Position numbers and translations under genes: made by a program. Positions 1-9,175 of a stretch of DNA of 64,000 nt are shown one piece after another. Positions within the stretch are counted from its first letter, which is position 1. Every line of letters starts with the position of its first letter. The notes under the pieces were generated by a model. The model saw only the letters and a list, made by a program, of their open reading frames with translations, was not told where the DNA came from and ran no database searches. Source of the DNA: Nisaea nitritireducens (GTDB lineage: Bacteria > Pseudomonadota > Alphaproteobacteria > Thalassobaculales > Thalassobaculaceae); the NCBI RefSeq assembly GCF_014904795.1, contig NZ_JACZFS010000074.1, forward strand, positions 29,838 through 93,837. Direction: 5' to 3'.

Positions 1-267
1 GGCCTCGATCACCAGATCGCGGTCGCCGAAGCCGGACACGTCCGTGGCGGTGGAAATGTTCGACAGTGCCGCCGCCATATCCTCTTCCGCCCAGAACTTC
101 CGGGCGACACCGGATTCGAGCGTCTTCTGGAGACCGGCCATAGCCTTGTCCAGACGTGCCTGCTCCGGCTCCATCATGACGACGTTCTTGCCGGCCATGG
201 CGAAGACCAGGGCAATTTCGGAGCCCATCATTCCGGCGCCGATGACGCCGATTTTGTTCACTGACAT
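1..267 (-). CDS. 3-hydroxyacyl-CoA dehydrogenase, N-terminal fragment (cut by window edge)
   Basis: The first 89 residues of a gene that continues past the left edge. Translation from ATG at 267 gives a Rossmann N-terminus with the motif GAGMMG at residues 9-14, followed by a hydrophobic helix and an acidic residue (MMEPEQ) at the end of strand 2, as expected for the NAD-binding domain of 3-hydroxyacyl-CoA dehydrogenases (FadB/FadJ or PaaH/HbdA type). A strong Shine-Dalgarno GGAGGA lies a few bases upstream. It is the last visible gene of a minus-strand run of thiolase, SDR and acyl-CoA dehydrogenase, 84 bp after the latter, so it very likely does the NAD-dependent L-3-hydroxyacyl-CoA oxidation step in beta-oxidation. 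Whether it is monofunctional or a FadB-type fusion with enoyl-CoA hydratase cannot be seen. Confidence 0.85.
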   Translation of the reverse strand, partial: MSVNKIGVIGAGMMGSEIALVFAMAGKNVVMMEPEQARLDKAMAGLQKTLESGVARKFWAEEDMAAALSNISTATDVSGFGDRDLVIEA

Positions 268-351
268 CCCATCCTCCTCGAACGGCTTGGTATCTGAAAT
301 TCGTTGACCGATTTCGTATAGGCTCCGCCGCGCAGGTTCAAGCGAACCCGA

Positions 352-2154
352 CTAGAATCCGTCCACAGACATGCGGAAGACCGTATCGTCGCCGGATTCG
401 AGCAGACCGAGCGCCGGCTCCGCGCGGGGCAGCAGCCAGGCGAAGACAAAGCCGCAGGTCTCGATCTTGCCGTTGAGAAAGGCCTCTTCTTCCGCACCTT
501 CCGCCGCCGACAGCAAACGTCTGGCCGTGACGGTCTGCGCCAGCCAGGCACGGGCGAGAGTGATATATCCCGCCGCCTCCATGAAAGCAGACGCGTTCGC
601 CAGCGTACGGCGCGCCTCCTGCCGCAACTCCGGCAACACTTGTTCGGCAAGTCTCCGGAACCGGCTCGTCGTCTCCTCAAGAGCCGCCGCATGTCCGGCA
701 AAAGCATCAATGGCCCGCGCGTCTCCGACGGTCCCGGCGATGCTGTCCAGAAAGAGAGTGAAAGAACCGCCGTCCGCCTGTCCGAGCTTGCGGCCCATCA
801 GGTCGATCGCCTGGATACCGTTGGCCCCCTCGTGGATCGGGTTCAGACGATTGTCCCGCCAGAACTGCTCGACCGGGAAGTCCCGTGTGTAGCCGGCACC
901 GCCATGAATCTGGATCGCCGCGTCATTCGCCTCCAGCGCCCGGTCGGAAAGGAAAGACTTCAGGATCGGGGTCAGAAAATCGAGTAGCAACCCGGCATCG
1001 CGGCGTACTGCCTCGTCAGGATGCGTACGCTGATCGTCCACCAGCAGCGCGGCTTCCAGGCAGAGCGCGAGCCCGCCTTCTGCCACCGCCTTCTGCAACA
1101 GCAGCATGCGGCGGATGTCGGCATGCTCGATCAGCGGGATTTGCGGACTTGCCGGGTCCTTACCGTCCGGATGCCGGCCCTGCGGGCGCGTCCGGGCATA
1201 GTCGAGGCTGTGCAGATAGCCGGTATAAGCCTGCGCCACGGCACCGGAGCCGACACCGATCCGGGCCTCGTTCATCATGTGGAACATGTAGGTCAGGCCG
1301 CGATGCTCCTCACCGATCAACTCGCCGATGCAGGGCTCCGTCTCGCCGAGATTGATCACCGTGTTGACGGTGCCGCGATACCCCATCTTGTGATTGAGCC
1401 CGGCGAGCACGACGCCGTTATCCGCCCCCGGATTGCCGTCCTCTTCCAGCCGGTAACGCGGCACCAGAAAGAGCGAGAGCCCCTTCACGCCTGGCGGCGC
1501 ACCCGGCGTCCGGGCCAGAACGAGGTGAACGATATTCTCCGCCAGCTCATGCTCGCCACCGGAGATCCACATCTTGGTGCCGGTGAGAGCATAGCGGCCG
1601 TCGTCACACGGAGAGGCCGTGCTGCGCACGTCTGAAAGCGAGGAGCCCGCATGCGGCTCCGACAGCATCATGGTGCCAAAGAAACGGCCATCCATCAGTG
1701 GCGGCAGGAACCGCGCCTTCTGACTTTCCGTGCCGTGCGCGGCAATCAGGTTGCCGGCAGCGATGGTCAGGAACGGATAGGCGACGGTGGCCAGATTGGC
1801 CGCCTGGAAATAGGCAAAGGCGGCCTGCGTCACCACCCAGGGCAACTGCATGCCGCCGAGCGCCTCGTCATGATGAGCCGCGGCGAAGCCGGCTTCGCTG
1901 AAAGCGGCGATGGCGGGGCCGATCTCCGGATGGACAACTACCCGGCCATTCTCGACACGCGGCTCCTCAAGGTCGGAAGCGCGGTTGTGCGGACGGAATT
2001 TCTCGGCCGCGATGCGCCGCGCCGTCTCCAGGATCGCGTCGTAACTCTCCCGCCCCTGGCCACGGAAGCGGGGGCGGTCGAGCAAACCGTCGATCCCGAG
2101 ATGCTGATGCAGCAGGAAGCCGAGATCCCGGTCGCGTATCAGAAAGTCCGCCAT
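352..2154 (-). CDS. acyl-CoA dehydrogenase, long 600-aa type (DmdC/FadE-like)
   Basis: FAD-dependent alpha,beta-dehydrogenation of an acyl-CoA, passing electrons to ETF. At 600 aa it belongs to the long subfamily with an extra N-terminal helix region (about residues 1-75) and an extra C-terminal helical domain (about 470-600), the group that includes 3-methylmercaptopropionyl-CoA dehydrogenase DmdC. Family motifs are visible: MLSEPHAGSSLSDV near residue 160, the QIHGGAGYTRDFPVEQFWRD segment near 415, and IHEGANGIQ with the likely catalytic Glu. It starts 15 bp after the SDR gene, so the two are cotranscribed. Substrate is not decided by sequence: DmdC-type enzymes and general medium-chain enzymes look alike here, and no other dmd gene is in view. 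The SD (GAGG) is modest but the start matches the family N-terminus. Confidence 0.9.
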   Translation of the reverse strand: MADFLIRDRDLGFLLHQHLGIDGLLDRPRFRGQGRESYDAILETARRIAAEKFRPHNRASDLEEPRVENGRVVVHPEIGPAIAAFSEAGFAAAHHDEALGGMQLPWVVTQAAFAYFQAANLATVAYPFLTIAAGNLIAAHGTESQKARFLPPLMDGRFFGTMMLSEPHAGSSLSDVRSTASPCDDGRYALTGTKMWISGGEHELAENIVHLVLARTPGAPPGVKGLSLFLVPRYRLEEDGNPGADNGVVLAGLNHKMGYRGTVNTVINLGETEPCIGELIGEEHRGLTYMFHMMNEARIGVGSGAVAQAYTGYLHSLDYARTRPQGRHPDGKDPASPQIPLIEHADIRRMLLLQKAVAEGGLALCLEAALLVDDQRTHPDEAVRRDAGLLLDFLTPILKSFLSDRALEANDAAIQIHGGAGYTRDFPVEQFWRDNRLNPIHEGANGIQAIDLMGRKLGQADGGSFTLFLDSIAGTVGDARAIDAFAGHAAALEETTSRFRRLAEQVLPELRQEARRTLANASAFMEAAGYITLARAWLAQTVTARRLLSAAEGAEEEAFLNGKIETCGFVFAWLLPRAEPALGLLESGDDTVFRMSVDGF

Positions 2155-2169
2155 CCGGTTCGCCTCGCC

Positions 2170-2940
2170 CTAGCGCAGGACGAAGCCGCCATCGACGGTG
2201 ACGACCGAGCCGGTCATATAGGCCCCCTGATCGGACGCCAGCAACAGCAGCGCGCCGTCCAGGTCCTCCGGCTGGCCAAGCCGGCGCTGCGGGATCGTCT
2301 TGACCATTTTCTGACCGGGCTCTGTCTTGAAAAACCCGCTGTTGATCGGTGTTTCGATATAGCCCGGCGCAATGGCGTTCACCCGGATACCGTAACGGCT
2401 CAATTCCAGCGCCATGGCCCGGTTGAGCTGCAACAGCCCGCCCTTGGATGCGCAATAGGTCGAGAGCGCGCCGATCACCTCTGTGCCTAGCACGGAGGAA
2501 ATATTGATGATCGACCCGCCGCCGCTCCCCTTCATCTGCCGGGCAGCCGCCTGGGCGACCAGGAAACAGCCCTTCAGATTAGTGTCGAGGACCTGGTCGT
2601 AATCCTCCGGGCTCATCTCCAGAAACGGCTTCTGCACGGCGATACCGGCATTGTTTACCAGCACATCGAGCGGGCCGAGCGCGGCCTCCACATTCTCAAT
2701 AGCCGCCTCGACGGAGGCCGGGTCGGTGACATCCATCGCCACTGCATGGGCCGTCCCACCAGCCGCGCCAATCCGCTCCGCCAGTTCCTCAAGCTTCGCT
2801 GCCTGGCGCGCAGCAACGGCAACGGCCGCCCCTCTGGCGGCCAGTGTTTCCGCGAAACGGGCACCAAGGCCCTGGCTGGCGCCGGTGACCAGCGCCACCT
2901 TGCCGGTAAGGTCAAAAGACCCGGTAAGGTCAACAGACAT
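2170..2940 (-). CDS. SDR family oxidoreductase (3-oxoacyl reductase / 3-hydroxyacyl dehydrogenase type)
   Basis: A 256-residue classical short-chain dehydrogenase/reductase. Seen: nucleotide-binding TGASQGLG at residues 19-26, structural NNAG at 96-99, catalytic Ser149 with Tyr162 and Lys166 (YCASK), and the post-catalytic GYIETP segment. The reading frame is open 23 codons further upstream, but the ATG at 2940 was chosen because GGAG sits at the right distance and the N-terminus then starts just before the first beta strand. It lies 14 bp downstream of the thiolase stop and 15 bp upstream of the acyl-CoA dehydrogenase, in the same operon. Context suggests oxidation or reduction of a 3-hydroxy/3-oxoacyl-CoA, but SDR substrate cannot be read from sequence. 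Confidence 0.9.
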   Translation of the reverse strand: MSVDLTGSFDLTGKVALVTGASQGLGARFAETLAARGAAVAVAARQAAKLEELAERIGAAGGTAHAVAMDVTDPASVEAAIENVEAALGPLDVLVNNAGIAVQKPFLEMSPEDYDQVLDTNLKGCFLVAQAAARQMKGSGGGSIINISSVLGTEVIGALSTYCASKGGLLQLNRAMALELSRYGIRVNAIAPGYIETPINSGFFKTEPGQKMVKTIPQRRLGQPEDLDGALLLLASDQGAYMTGSVVTVDGGFVLR

Positions 2941-2954
2941 GGGAAGCTCCAGAA

Positions 2955-4145
2955 TCAGACGGCGAGATTTTCGATCAGCACGGCCATGCCCTGGCCCGCA
3001 CCCATGCACATGGAGATACAGGCATAACGCTGCCCGGATTCCTGAAGGTGATGCATGGCGGTGATCGTCATGCGCACCCCGGTCGCTCCCGGCGGGTGAC
3101 CGATGGAGATGCCGCCGCCATAGATATTCGTCACATCGCGACCGACGCCGAGTTCTTTCTCCGCATGCAGGTTCACCACCGCGAAGGCTTCATTGATCTC
3201 GTAATAGTCGATGTCGGACGCCTTCATCCCGCGCTTTTCCCAAAGCGCGCGAATCGCCGGTACCGGCCCGCAGCCCATGATCCTTGGCGAGACGCCAACA
3301 ATGGTCCAGTCGACAATCCTAGCCACCGGTTCGATCCCTTGTGCTTCGACCGCCGCCCGGTCGCCGACCAGCACGAAGGCGGCGCCGTCCGTCACCCCAC
3401 TGGAATTGCCCGGCGTCACCTGTCCGCCCTTGCGGAAGACCGGCTTCAGGGTCGCCAGCTTTTCCAGCGTGATCTCGGGACGCGGGAACTCGTCCTCGCT
3501 CATCAGCCTTGTGCCCTTGCGGCCCTCCGGCACCTCGATCGGCGCGATCTGGCGGGCAAGGAAACCGGTCGCCATCGCTTTGCCGGCGCGCTGCTGGCTC
3601 ATCAGCCCCCAGGCATCCATGTCCTCGCGGCGATGTTGGAAATCCTCGGAGAGGTTCTCCGCCGTCGCCCCCATCAGACCGTGCCCGAACGGGTCGCTAT
3701 AGACGGATTCCATAGTGTCTTCGAAGCTCTGCGCGCCACGGATAGCGCCCCAGCGCATCTGCTGGTTGGCAAAGGGCGCGCGGGAGAAATTCTCGCCGCC
3801 GCCGGCCAGCGCGATCTTGCCGTGCCCGGTCATGATCTGCTGCGCGGCGGTGAGGATCGCCTGGGTGCCAGAACCACAGGCCCGGTTCACCTGCACGGCG
3901 CAGCTTTCGTCCTTCATACCGATATTCAGGCCAGCCGCGCGGCCGGTGTAATACCCGTCCGGGTCGACCGGCAGGACATTGCCCCAGACCACGTGATCGA
4001 TCTCTCCGGGTGAAATTTCCGCATCTTCCACGCATGCCCTGGCCGCATGGGTCGCCAGCGCCGTCAGCGGAATGTCCTTCAGCGATTTCCCGAAATCCCC
4101 GAACGGCGTGCGCTTTCCGCCCGCCAGAACGATCTCCTGAGCCAT
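2955..4145 (-). CDS. thiolase family protein (acetyl-CoA C-acyltransferase)
   Basis: A 396-residue thiolase of degradative length. The acyl-accepting cysteine is Cys90 in VNRACGSGTQA; the conserved later motifs are NSSGVTDGAAF (about 250), NEAFA (about 318), GGGISIGHPPGATG with the catalytic His (about 345) and the second catalytic Cys in the C-terminal CMGAGQG. It catalyses CoA-dependent cleavage of a 3-oxoacyl-CoA to acetyl-CoA and a shortened acyl-CoA, or the reverse condensation. It is the first gene of the four-gene minus-strand acyl-CoA operon; GGGGAG/GAGGG precede the start codon. GHPPGATG in place of the more common GHPxGxSG is a minor variation. Chain-length preference is unknown. 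Confidence 0.93.
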   Translation of the reverse strand: MAQEIVLAGGKRTPFGDFGKSLKDIPLTALATHAARACVEDAEISPGEIDHVVWGNVLPVDPDGYYTGRAAGLNIGMKDESCAVQVNRACGSGTQAILTAAQQIMTGHGKIALAGGGENFSRAPFANQQMRWGAIRGAQSFEDTMESVYSDPFGHGLMGATAENLSEDFQHRREDMDAWGLMSQQRAGKAMATGFLARQIAPIEVPEGRKGTRLMSEDEFPRPEITLEKLATLKPVFRKGGQVTPGNSSGVTDGAAFVLVGDRAAVEAQGIEPVARIVDWTIVGVSPRIMGCGPVPAIRALWEKRGMKASDIDYYEINEAFAVVNLHAEKELGVGRDVTNIYGGGISIGHPPGATGVRMTITAMHHLQESGQRYACISMCMGAGQGMAVLIENLAV

Positions 4146-4237
4146 GAACCCTCACTCCCCTGCACCGGCTATCGCGATGCTTCTTTATCTGTTGTTTGGC
4201 GCCGGAACTCTGGCCCAAAGGCCCAAGGAAGCGCAAG

Positions 4238-5167
4238 TCAGTCTTCGGGCTTCCGGTCCAGAAACAGCTCACCGAACACCGAACCGGTAATGACGATGAT
4301 CGCAAGGATCTGCGTCGCCGAAAGGTCCTGCCCGAGCACCAGCACGGCGAGCAGGGCTGCGATCACCGGTTTCAGGAAGAACAGGTAGCTGCCGCGCGTG
4401 ATATCCGGCACCGCTGCGAGCCCGCCAATCCAGAGGAACTGGGTGATGGTGGTGTTCCAGAAAGCGATCACCAGCAGCGAGGTCAGCGCCGGGGTGCCCA
4501 GACCGGCCAGCCGGGAGGGCTCGGCCCAAACACCGAAAAACAGGCCGACCACCAGCCACAGGCCGATCCCCCCGAGCATCATGGTGATGGCGGTGATGCG
4601 AAGGGCGCCATAGATCGCAATGATCGGCCGCACCAGAACGGAATAGGCAGCCACGGCAGCGGCACAGGCGGTGGCGAGAAAGATCCCGAGCAGGCTTTCG
4701 CCGGAGCCCGCCAGCGAGGCGACATAGCCGTCCGTGATCAGCAGGGCGATCCCGACGACCGCGCAGAGCCCGCTGGCGATCTTGCCCCGGGTGATCGGCG
4801 CCTTGTTGATCAGAAGATTGGAGATGGCAACGAAGATCGGGATTGTCGTCACCAGGGTCGCCACCTGCGGTACCGAGGCAAAATCGAGCGACCAGTGGAA
4901 AACGAGATAGCCGATCGTCACACCGAGCAGGGAGAGGAAGAGCAGCTTCAATCCATGCGTCCTGAAAGGCGCGACCAGATCACGCGTTCCAGGCAGTACA
5001 ATCGCCACAAGCACCAGCCCGGCGCCGCCAAGTAAAAACCGCCAGACCGAAAGCTCCGGACCGGACACTCCTGATAAAACCGCAAAAAATTCCGTGGATG
5101 CATGTCCCAAGACGCCGACGAACACCGCTAAATATGCAACCAATGAGTATTTATGCCAGAGCGCCAT
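4238..5167 (-). CDS. EamA/DMT-family membrane transporter
   Basis: A 309-residue protein made of about ten hydrophobic helices arranged as two five-helix halves, the drug/metabolite transporter (EamA, RhaT-like) fold. Internal similarity of the two halves is visible in the repeated pattern near the end of each half (TIPIFVAISNLLINKAPI in the first, FFLKPVIAALLAVLVLGQDL in the second), where a Pro/Glu-like kink normally lies. Probable export of a small metabolite from the cytoplasm; substrate unknown. It is separated from the thiolase gene by 92 bp, so it could have its own transcript or lead the acyl-CoA operon. Its upstream region is shared with a divergent chemoreceptor-like gene and holds a 19-bp palindrome. 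Confidence 0.88.
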   Translation of the reverse strand: MALWHKYSLVAYLAVFVGVLGHASTEFFAVLSGVSGPELSVWRFLLGGAGLVLVAIVLPGTRDLVAPFRTHGLKLLFLSLLGVTIGYLVFHWSLDFASVPQVATLVTTIPIFVAISNLLINKAPITRGKIASGLCAVVGIALLITDGYVASLAGSGESLLGIFLATACAAAVAAYSVLVRPIIAIYGALRITAITMMLGGIGLWLVVGLFFGVWAEPSRLAGLGTPALTSLLVIAFWNTTITQFLWIGGLAAVPDITRGSYLFFLKPVIAALLAVLVLGQDLSATQILAIIVITGSVFGELFLDRKPED

Positions 5168-5242
5168 GGAAGATCCCGTCCCAAATCATATGTCGCAGAC
5201 AGTCTCCTATAGGTCGCTTGCTCGCAATGTCGAATTAACATT

Positions 5243-5261
5243 ATGCTTATTAATTAAGCAT
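5243..5261. promoter_or_regulatory. 19-bp palindrome in divergent promoter region
   Basis: Perfect 7-bp arms ATGCTTA and TAAGCAT around a 5-bp spacer TTAAT, inside an AT-rich stretch (about 5230-5290) of the 183-bp gap between the divergent EamA and Cache-chemoreceptor genes. Size and symmetry fit a dimeric repressor or activator site. No regulator gene is adjacent, so the binding protein is unknown. Confidence 0.45.
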
Positions 5262-5350
5262 TTACTTGTTTTGCTTAGAAATCGTGCATCAGATAGAATC
5301 GCCTCTCACCCAAAGCCTCCACCGGCCTCCCATATCCTTGGAAACTTCAC

Positions 5351-6397
5351 ATGAGTTCGTCTGACGCCACCACCGACCCGGAACAGATCGTCACGCTCAC
5401 CGCCGATGTCCGGAACACGGCCGAAACCAAGATCTCGGAAATCCATGCCATTACCGGCCGGACCAAGATGCTGGCCCTGAACGCGCTGATCGAAAGCGCG
5501 CGGGTCGGCGAGCTGGGGCGCGGTTTTGCGGTTGTCGCCGATGAGGTGAAGGGCGTTTCCGTCGAGATCGAGCAGATCGCCGACGCGCTGCAGACCGAAC
5601 TCTCCGGCAAGGCGGAGATGCTGGAAACCATCGGTCGCTCGATTGTCGACCAGCTCAAGGGTCAGCGGCTTGTCGACCTGTCCCTGAACGCGGTCGAACT
5701 GATCGACCGGAACCTGTTCGAGCGGACCTGCGACGTGCGCTGGTGGGCGACCGACAGCGCCATCGTCGACTGCCTCGCCGCTCCATCCGACGAAGCCGCC
5801 GCCTATGCTTCCAAGCGGCTCGGCGTGATCCTGTCAGCCTATACCGTCTATATCGACCTCTGGATCTGCGACGCCAACGGCACCGTTATCGCCAATGGCC
5901 GGCCCGAGCGCTACAACGCCGCCGGCCGCTCTGTCTCCAATGCAGGCTGGTTCCGCGACGCCATGGCGACCCGGGATGGCGATGAATACTCCGTTGCCGA
6001 TATCGCGACGAGCGTAGAACTCGACGGCCAGCCGACCGCGACCTATGCGGCCGCGATCCGGGAAGGCGGCGAGAGCAATGGCGCCGTGCTCGGCGTTCTG
6101 GGCATTCATTTCGAGTGGGAGCCGCAAGCACAGACCATCGTCGAGGGTGTCCGCTTCGAGAAAGCAGAAGCTGGCCGCTCCCGCGCCATGCTGCTCGACG
6201 CCGATTTCCGCATCATCGCCGCGTCCGACCGGGAAGGCATCCTGAGCGAGCGTTTCGATCTGAAGACCGAGGGCCGGGACAGCGGTCATTACACTCTGCC
6301 CAACGGCGCTGTCGTCGGCTTCCACAAGACACCCGGCTACGAGACATATGAAGGCCTCGGCTGGTATGGCTGTGTGATCCAGCAGCCCAGCACCTGA
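5351..6397 (+). CDS. soluble MCP-like protein with C-terminal Cache sensor domain
   Basis: A 348-residue protein without signal peptide or membrane helix. Residues about 15-75 resemble the conserved hairpin tip of chemoreceptors ([20 protein letters not shown] and VVADEVKG), which binds CheA/CheW. The rest, from about residue 120, resembles a Cache/PDC sensor: a long helix ([20 protein letters not shown]), then [13 protein letters not shown], the GWFRDAMA segment and a final beta sheet with [11 protein letters not shown]. This is the reverse of normal receptor order and the signalling hairpin is short, lacking long methylation helices. A cytoplasmic sensor that plugs into receptor arrays is a reasonable inference. 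The start at 5351 follows closely on an AT-rich promoter region; a clear SD is lacking. Confidence 0.75.
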   Translation: MSSSDATTDPEQIVTLTADVRNTAETKISEIHAITGRTKMLALNALIESARVGELGRGFAVVADEVKGVSVEIEQIADALQTELSGKAEMLETIGRSIVDQLKGQRLVDLSLNAVELIDRNLFERTCDVRWWATDSAIVDCLAAPSDEAAAYASKRLGVILSAYTVYIDLWICDANGTVIANGRPERYNAAGRSVSNAGWFRDAMATRDGDEYSVADIATSVELDGQPTATYAAAIREGGESNGAVLGVLGIHFEWEPQAQTIVEGVRFEKAEAGRSRAMLLDADFRIIAASDREGILSERFDLKTEGRDSGHYTLPNGAVVGFHKTPGYETYEGLGWYGCVIQQPST

Positions 6398-6426
6398 TGC
6401 TCAGGAAAGGGCCGGCGAGCAGGCCT

Positions 6427-7707
6427 TTATCCCGATTGCGGGATAGCCCGCCTGCCGCCGCCTAACGGCACCGTCAGCATGACCGCCAGCAACACCATGG
6501 CGGCGGAGACCCAGAGCGTCGCCGTCAATCCGGCAAGCTGGTAGACCAGCCCGGAAAGAAGCGTCCCTGCGAACCGGCCGACGGCGTTCGCCATGTAATA
6601 GAAGCCGACATTCAGCGCCACCTTGTCCGCGTCCGAATAGGCGACGATCAGATAGGAATGCAGCGCTGAATTGACCGCGAACACCACGCCGAACAAAAGC
6701 AGCCCGCCGACCAGTATGATGGCCGGAGCATCGCCTGCACCAAACTCGGCAGGCATCCATCCCGGGGTCAGCCCTGCCGCGATCATGGCCGGTAGCAGCG
6801 CCAGAACAGAGCCCCAGAGCACCGCACCGCGCGCTGCCGACCCGGCATCCCGCGTCCGCCGGAGGAACCGGGGCACCAGCGCCTGCACGATGCCGTAGCC
6901 AACCACCCAGACCGCCATGAACAGACCGACACGGTCAAAAGACCAACCGAGCTGGTCATAAAGGAAGACCGGCGCCCCGACGACGAACCAGACGTCGCGG
7001 GAGGCGAAAAGGAAGACCCGGGCAGCGGAGAGAAAGTTGATCTCCCGCGTCTTGGCGAACAGGTCGCGCTTGACGATCTTTGTCTTCGCCCGGCCGAGAT
7101 CCGCCTTGATGGTTACGAGAGCAGCAGCGAGGACGACGGCCAGCATCCCGGCCATGGCGTAGAGCGCATGCGTAAAGCCAAGCCCCTCCAGCATCACCCC
7201 GCCGAGCAGAAAGCCGACGCCCTTGAGGGCGTTCTTGGAGCCGGTCAACACCGCCACCCAGCGGAAAAGCAATCCGGCCTCCTCCGATGCAACCACCAGC
7301 TTGACGGCGGATTTGGAGCTCATCTTGGTGAGATCCTTGGCCACCCCGGAAAGCGCCTGCGCCACCATCACGTAGCCGACCGAGAACAAAGCCGTCCAGG
7401 CCGGGTCCGTGGCCGAGAGCATGAGCAGCGCCGATATCTGCACAGCCAGCCCGGCAAAGAGCGTGATCCGCAACCCGAAGCGCGCACCGATCCAGCCGCC
7501 GAGGAAATTGGTGATGATCCCCATCGCCTCGTACAGCAGGAACAGAAAGGCGATATCGAGCGGGGTGAAGCCGAGCTGGTGGAAATGCAGCAGCACCAGC
7601 ATGCGTAACGCGCCGTCCGTCAGGGTGAAGGCCCAATAGGCCCCGGTCACGGACGCATAGGTCCGCCCGTCGCCGGCCGGCGCAACCTTGTTTTCTGTCT
7701 CGGTCAC
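6427..7707 (-). CDS. arsJ: organoarsenical efflux MFS transporter ArsJ
   Basis: A 426-residue major facilitator with about twelve membrane helices. In characterised systems ArsJ expels 1-arseno-3-phosphoglycerate made by a partner GAPDH, so that arsenate is pumped out as an unstable organoarsenical. The identification rests on the N-terminal segment ([20 protein letters not shown]), the SKNALKG loop between halves, and above all on translational coupling to an ArsJ-type GAPDH: the start is GTG at 7707, overlapping the GAPDH stop as GTGA. The frame is open 18 codons further upstream, but those lie inside the GAPDH gene. A 7-bp inverted repeat (TATCCCG/CGGGATA, 6428-6445) overlaps the stop codon and may be part of a terminator. 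Confidence 0.9.
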   Translation of the reverse strand: MTETENKVAPAGDGRTYASVTGAYWAFTLTDGALRMLVLLHFHQLGFTPLDIAFLFLLYEAMGIITNFLGGWIGARFGLRITLFAGLAVQISALLMLSATDPAWTALFSVGYVMVAQALSGVAKDLTKMSSKSAVKLVVASEEAGLLFRWVAVLTGSKNALKGVGFLLGGVMLEGLGFTHALYAMAGMLAVVLAAALVTIKADLGRAKTKIVKRDLFAKTREINFLSAARVFLFASRDVWFVVGAPVFLYDQLGWSFDRVGLFMAVWVVGYGIVQALVPRFLRRTRDAGSAARGAVLWGSVLALLPAMIAAGLTPGWMPAEFGAGDAPAIILVGGLLLFGVVFAVNSALHSYLIVAYSDADKVALNVGFYYMANAVGRFAGTLLSGLVYQLAGLTATLWVSAAMVLLAVMLTVPLGGGRRAIPQSG

Positions 7708-8714
7708 AGCCGCTCCGCCACGTGCCGTGCGAGCTCCATCATCCGGCTCACATAGCCCCACTCGTTGTCGTACCAGGCATAGATCTTCGCCTGCGTCCCG
7801 TTCACCACCATGGTGGAGGGCCCGTCGATGATGGCAGAGCGCGGATCGTCGGTGAAATCGGTCGAGACCAGTGGCCGCTCCTCGAAACCGAGGATACCGG
7901 CAAGCGGCCCGTCCGCCGCCGCCTTGAACAAGCCGTTCAGCTCTTCCACCGAGCTTTCCCGCTCAAGCTCGAAAACACAGTCCGTCAGGGAAGCATTGAG
8001 CAGCGGCACCCGCACCGCATGGCCGTCGAGCCGACCCTTGAGTTCCGGATAGATGATGCCGATCGCCGTCGCCGAGCCGGTGCTGGTCGGGATCAGCGCA
8101 TTCAGGGCCGAACGGGCCCGGCGCAAATCCTTGTGCGGCCCATCGACGATCACCTGGGTGTTCGTCACGTCGTGAATGGTGGTGATGGAGCCATGACGGA
8201 TGCCGACCCCCTCATGCACCACCTTCACCACCGGGGCGAGGCAGTTCGTCGTGCAGGAAGCCGCCGTCAGCAGGTGATGTTGCGCCGGATCGTAGAGGTG
8301 GTGGTTGATGCCCATCACGATGTTGAGCGCGCCGTCTTCCTTGACCGGTGCGGAGACGATCACCTTGGCGATGCCCCGGTCGAAATAGGGCTGCAATGCC
8401 GCACCGGACTTGAAGCGCCCGCTGCATTCCAGAACGATGTCGGCATCCTTGCCGCCCCAGCTGCTTTCAGCCGGGGAGGCATGAGCCGTCAGCGGGATTT
8501 CCCGGCCGTCGACCAGGATGCCGTTTCCGGTATGGCCGACGGGCCGGTCCCAACGCCGGTGAACGGTATCGAACTCAAGCAGGTGCGCGGCCATTTCCGG
8601 CGTGAAAGCGGGATCGTTGATGGCGACGATCTCATAGCCGTCCCTTCCCCACCATGCCCGCGCGCCAAGACGCCCCATCCGGCCAAAACCATTGATCGCA
8701 ACACGCACGGTCAT
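7704..8714 (-). CDS. ArsJ-associated glyceraldehyde-3-phosphate dehydrogenase
   Basis: A 336-residue phosphorylating GAPDH. The NAD-binding N-terminus INGFGRMGR (residues 7-15) and the active-site SCTTNC with nucleophile Cys154 are intact, as is the C-terminal WYDNEWGY segment. In the known pathway the enzyme uses arsenate instead of phosphate to form 1-arseno-3-phosphoglycerate, which ArsJ exports. The divergent position next to arsR and the 4-bp overlap with arsJ argue for this role rather than central glycolysis. Start ATG at 8714 has AGGAG upstream. Transcription begins in the 107-bp gap shared with arsR, where a perfect inverted repeat sits, so both operons are probably controlled by ArsR. 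Confidence 0.93.
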   Translation of the reverse strand: MTVRVAINGFGRMGRLGARAWWGRDGYEIVAINDPAFTPEMAAHLLEFDTVHRRWDRPVGHTGNGILVDGREIPLTAHASPAESSWGGKDADIVLECSGRFKSGAALQPYFDRGIAKVIVSAPVKEDGALNIVMGINHHLYDPAQHHLLTAASCTTNCLAPVVKVVHEGVGIRHGSITTIHDVTNTQVIVDGPHKDLRRARSALNALIPTSTGSATAIGIIYPELKGRLDGHAVRVPLLNASLTDCVFELERESSVEELNGLFKAAADGPLAGILGFEERPLVSTDFTDDPRSAIIDGPSTMVVNGTQAKIYAWYDNEWGYVSRMMELARHVAERL

Positions 8715-8794
8715 CCGCTGCTCCTGTTATGCACGCTCGCCCTCCACCATATGCCCGGCGACACGAGGACCGCAGAATAGAATTTACACCTTCT

Positions 8795-8824
8795 CATTTC
8801 AATGATATTTGAATTATTGAAATG
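8795..8824. promoter_or_regulatory. putative ArsR operator between divergent ars operons
   Basis: Perfect 9-bp inverted repeat CATTTCAAT (8795-8803) and ATTGAAATG (8816-8824) with a 12-bp AT-rich spacer. The right arm contains the arsR start codon itself (ATG at 8822), so bound repressor would block arsR expression directly. It lies 81 bp from the divergent GAPDH start, close enough to affect both promoters. ArsR/SmtB repressors typically bind imperfect 12-2-12-like or similar AT-rich dyads; assignment to this ArsR is inferred from position. Confidence 0.72.
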
Positions 8825-9175
8825 AATGAGCATGACGCAATCATCGCGCTTGGCGCGCTGGCACAGGAATCGAGGCTTCAGGTCTATCGCAGGCTGATGC
8901 AGGCCGGACCGTCAGGTATCTCGGCGGGGGATCTGGCGGAGCAGGTCGGCGTCTCCCGGTCCAGCCTCTCTTTCCATGTCGCGCAGCTGGAGCGATCAGG
9001 TCTGGTCCGGGCCCGCCGGCAGCATCGGAATGTCTTCTACTCCGTGGAAATCGACGCCATGCGGCGGCTTTTAACATTCCTGACACAGGATTGCTGTAAC
9101 GGAAACCCGGACATATGTGGCGGCCTTACCGCTAATGCCGCGTTCTGCGGCGCCATTCCGGAGACAGAGCAATGA
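8822..9175 (+). CDS. arsR: ArsR-family arsenite-responsive repressor
   Basis: A 117-residue winged-helix repressor of the ArsR/SmtB family: helix-turn-helix at about residues 33-55 (GDLAEQVGVSRSSLSFHVAQL) and wing at 62-75. It lacks the classic ELCVCDL metal box in the DNA-binding helix. Instead Cys91, Cys92 and Cys99 near the C-terminus (DCCNGNPDIC) match the As(III) site described for the Acidithiobacillus ferrooxidans ArsR type. Arsenite binding would release the repressor from DNA. No Shine-Dalgarno is evident and the start codon is inside the operator, so the mRNA may be leaderless or nearly so. Its stop overlaps the arsC start (ATGA). Confidence 0.93.
   Translation: MNEHDAIIALGALAQESRLQVYRRLMQAGPSGISAGDLAEQVGVSRSSLSFHVAQLERSGLVRARRQHRNVFYSVEIDAMRRLLTFLTQDCCNGNPDICGGLTANAAFCGAIPETEQ

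Noticed and set aside
352..2490. Plus-strand open frames opposite the acyl-CoA dehydrogenase and SDR genes
   Set aside because: They lack motifs and start signals and are explained by the high GC content; the minus-strand genes carry complete family signatures.
2955..4145. Assignment of the acyl-CoA operon to DMSP demethylation
   Set aside because: The long acyl-CoA dehydrogenase resembles DmdC, but no dmdA, dmdB or dmdD is in view and the thiolase/SDR/hydroxyacyl dehydrogenase set fits ordinary beta-oxidation equally well.
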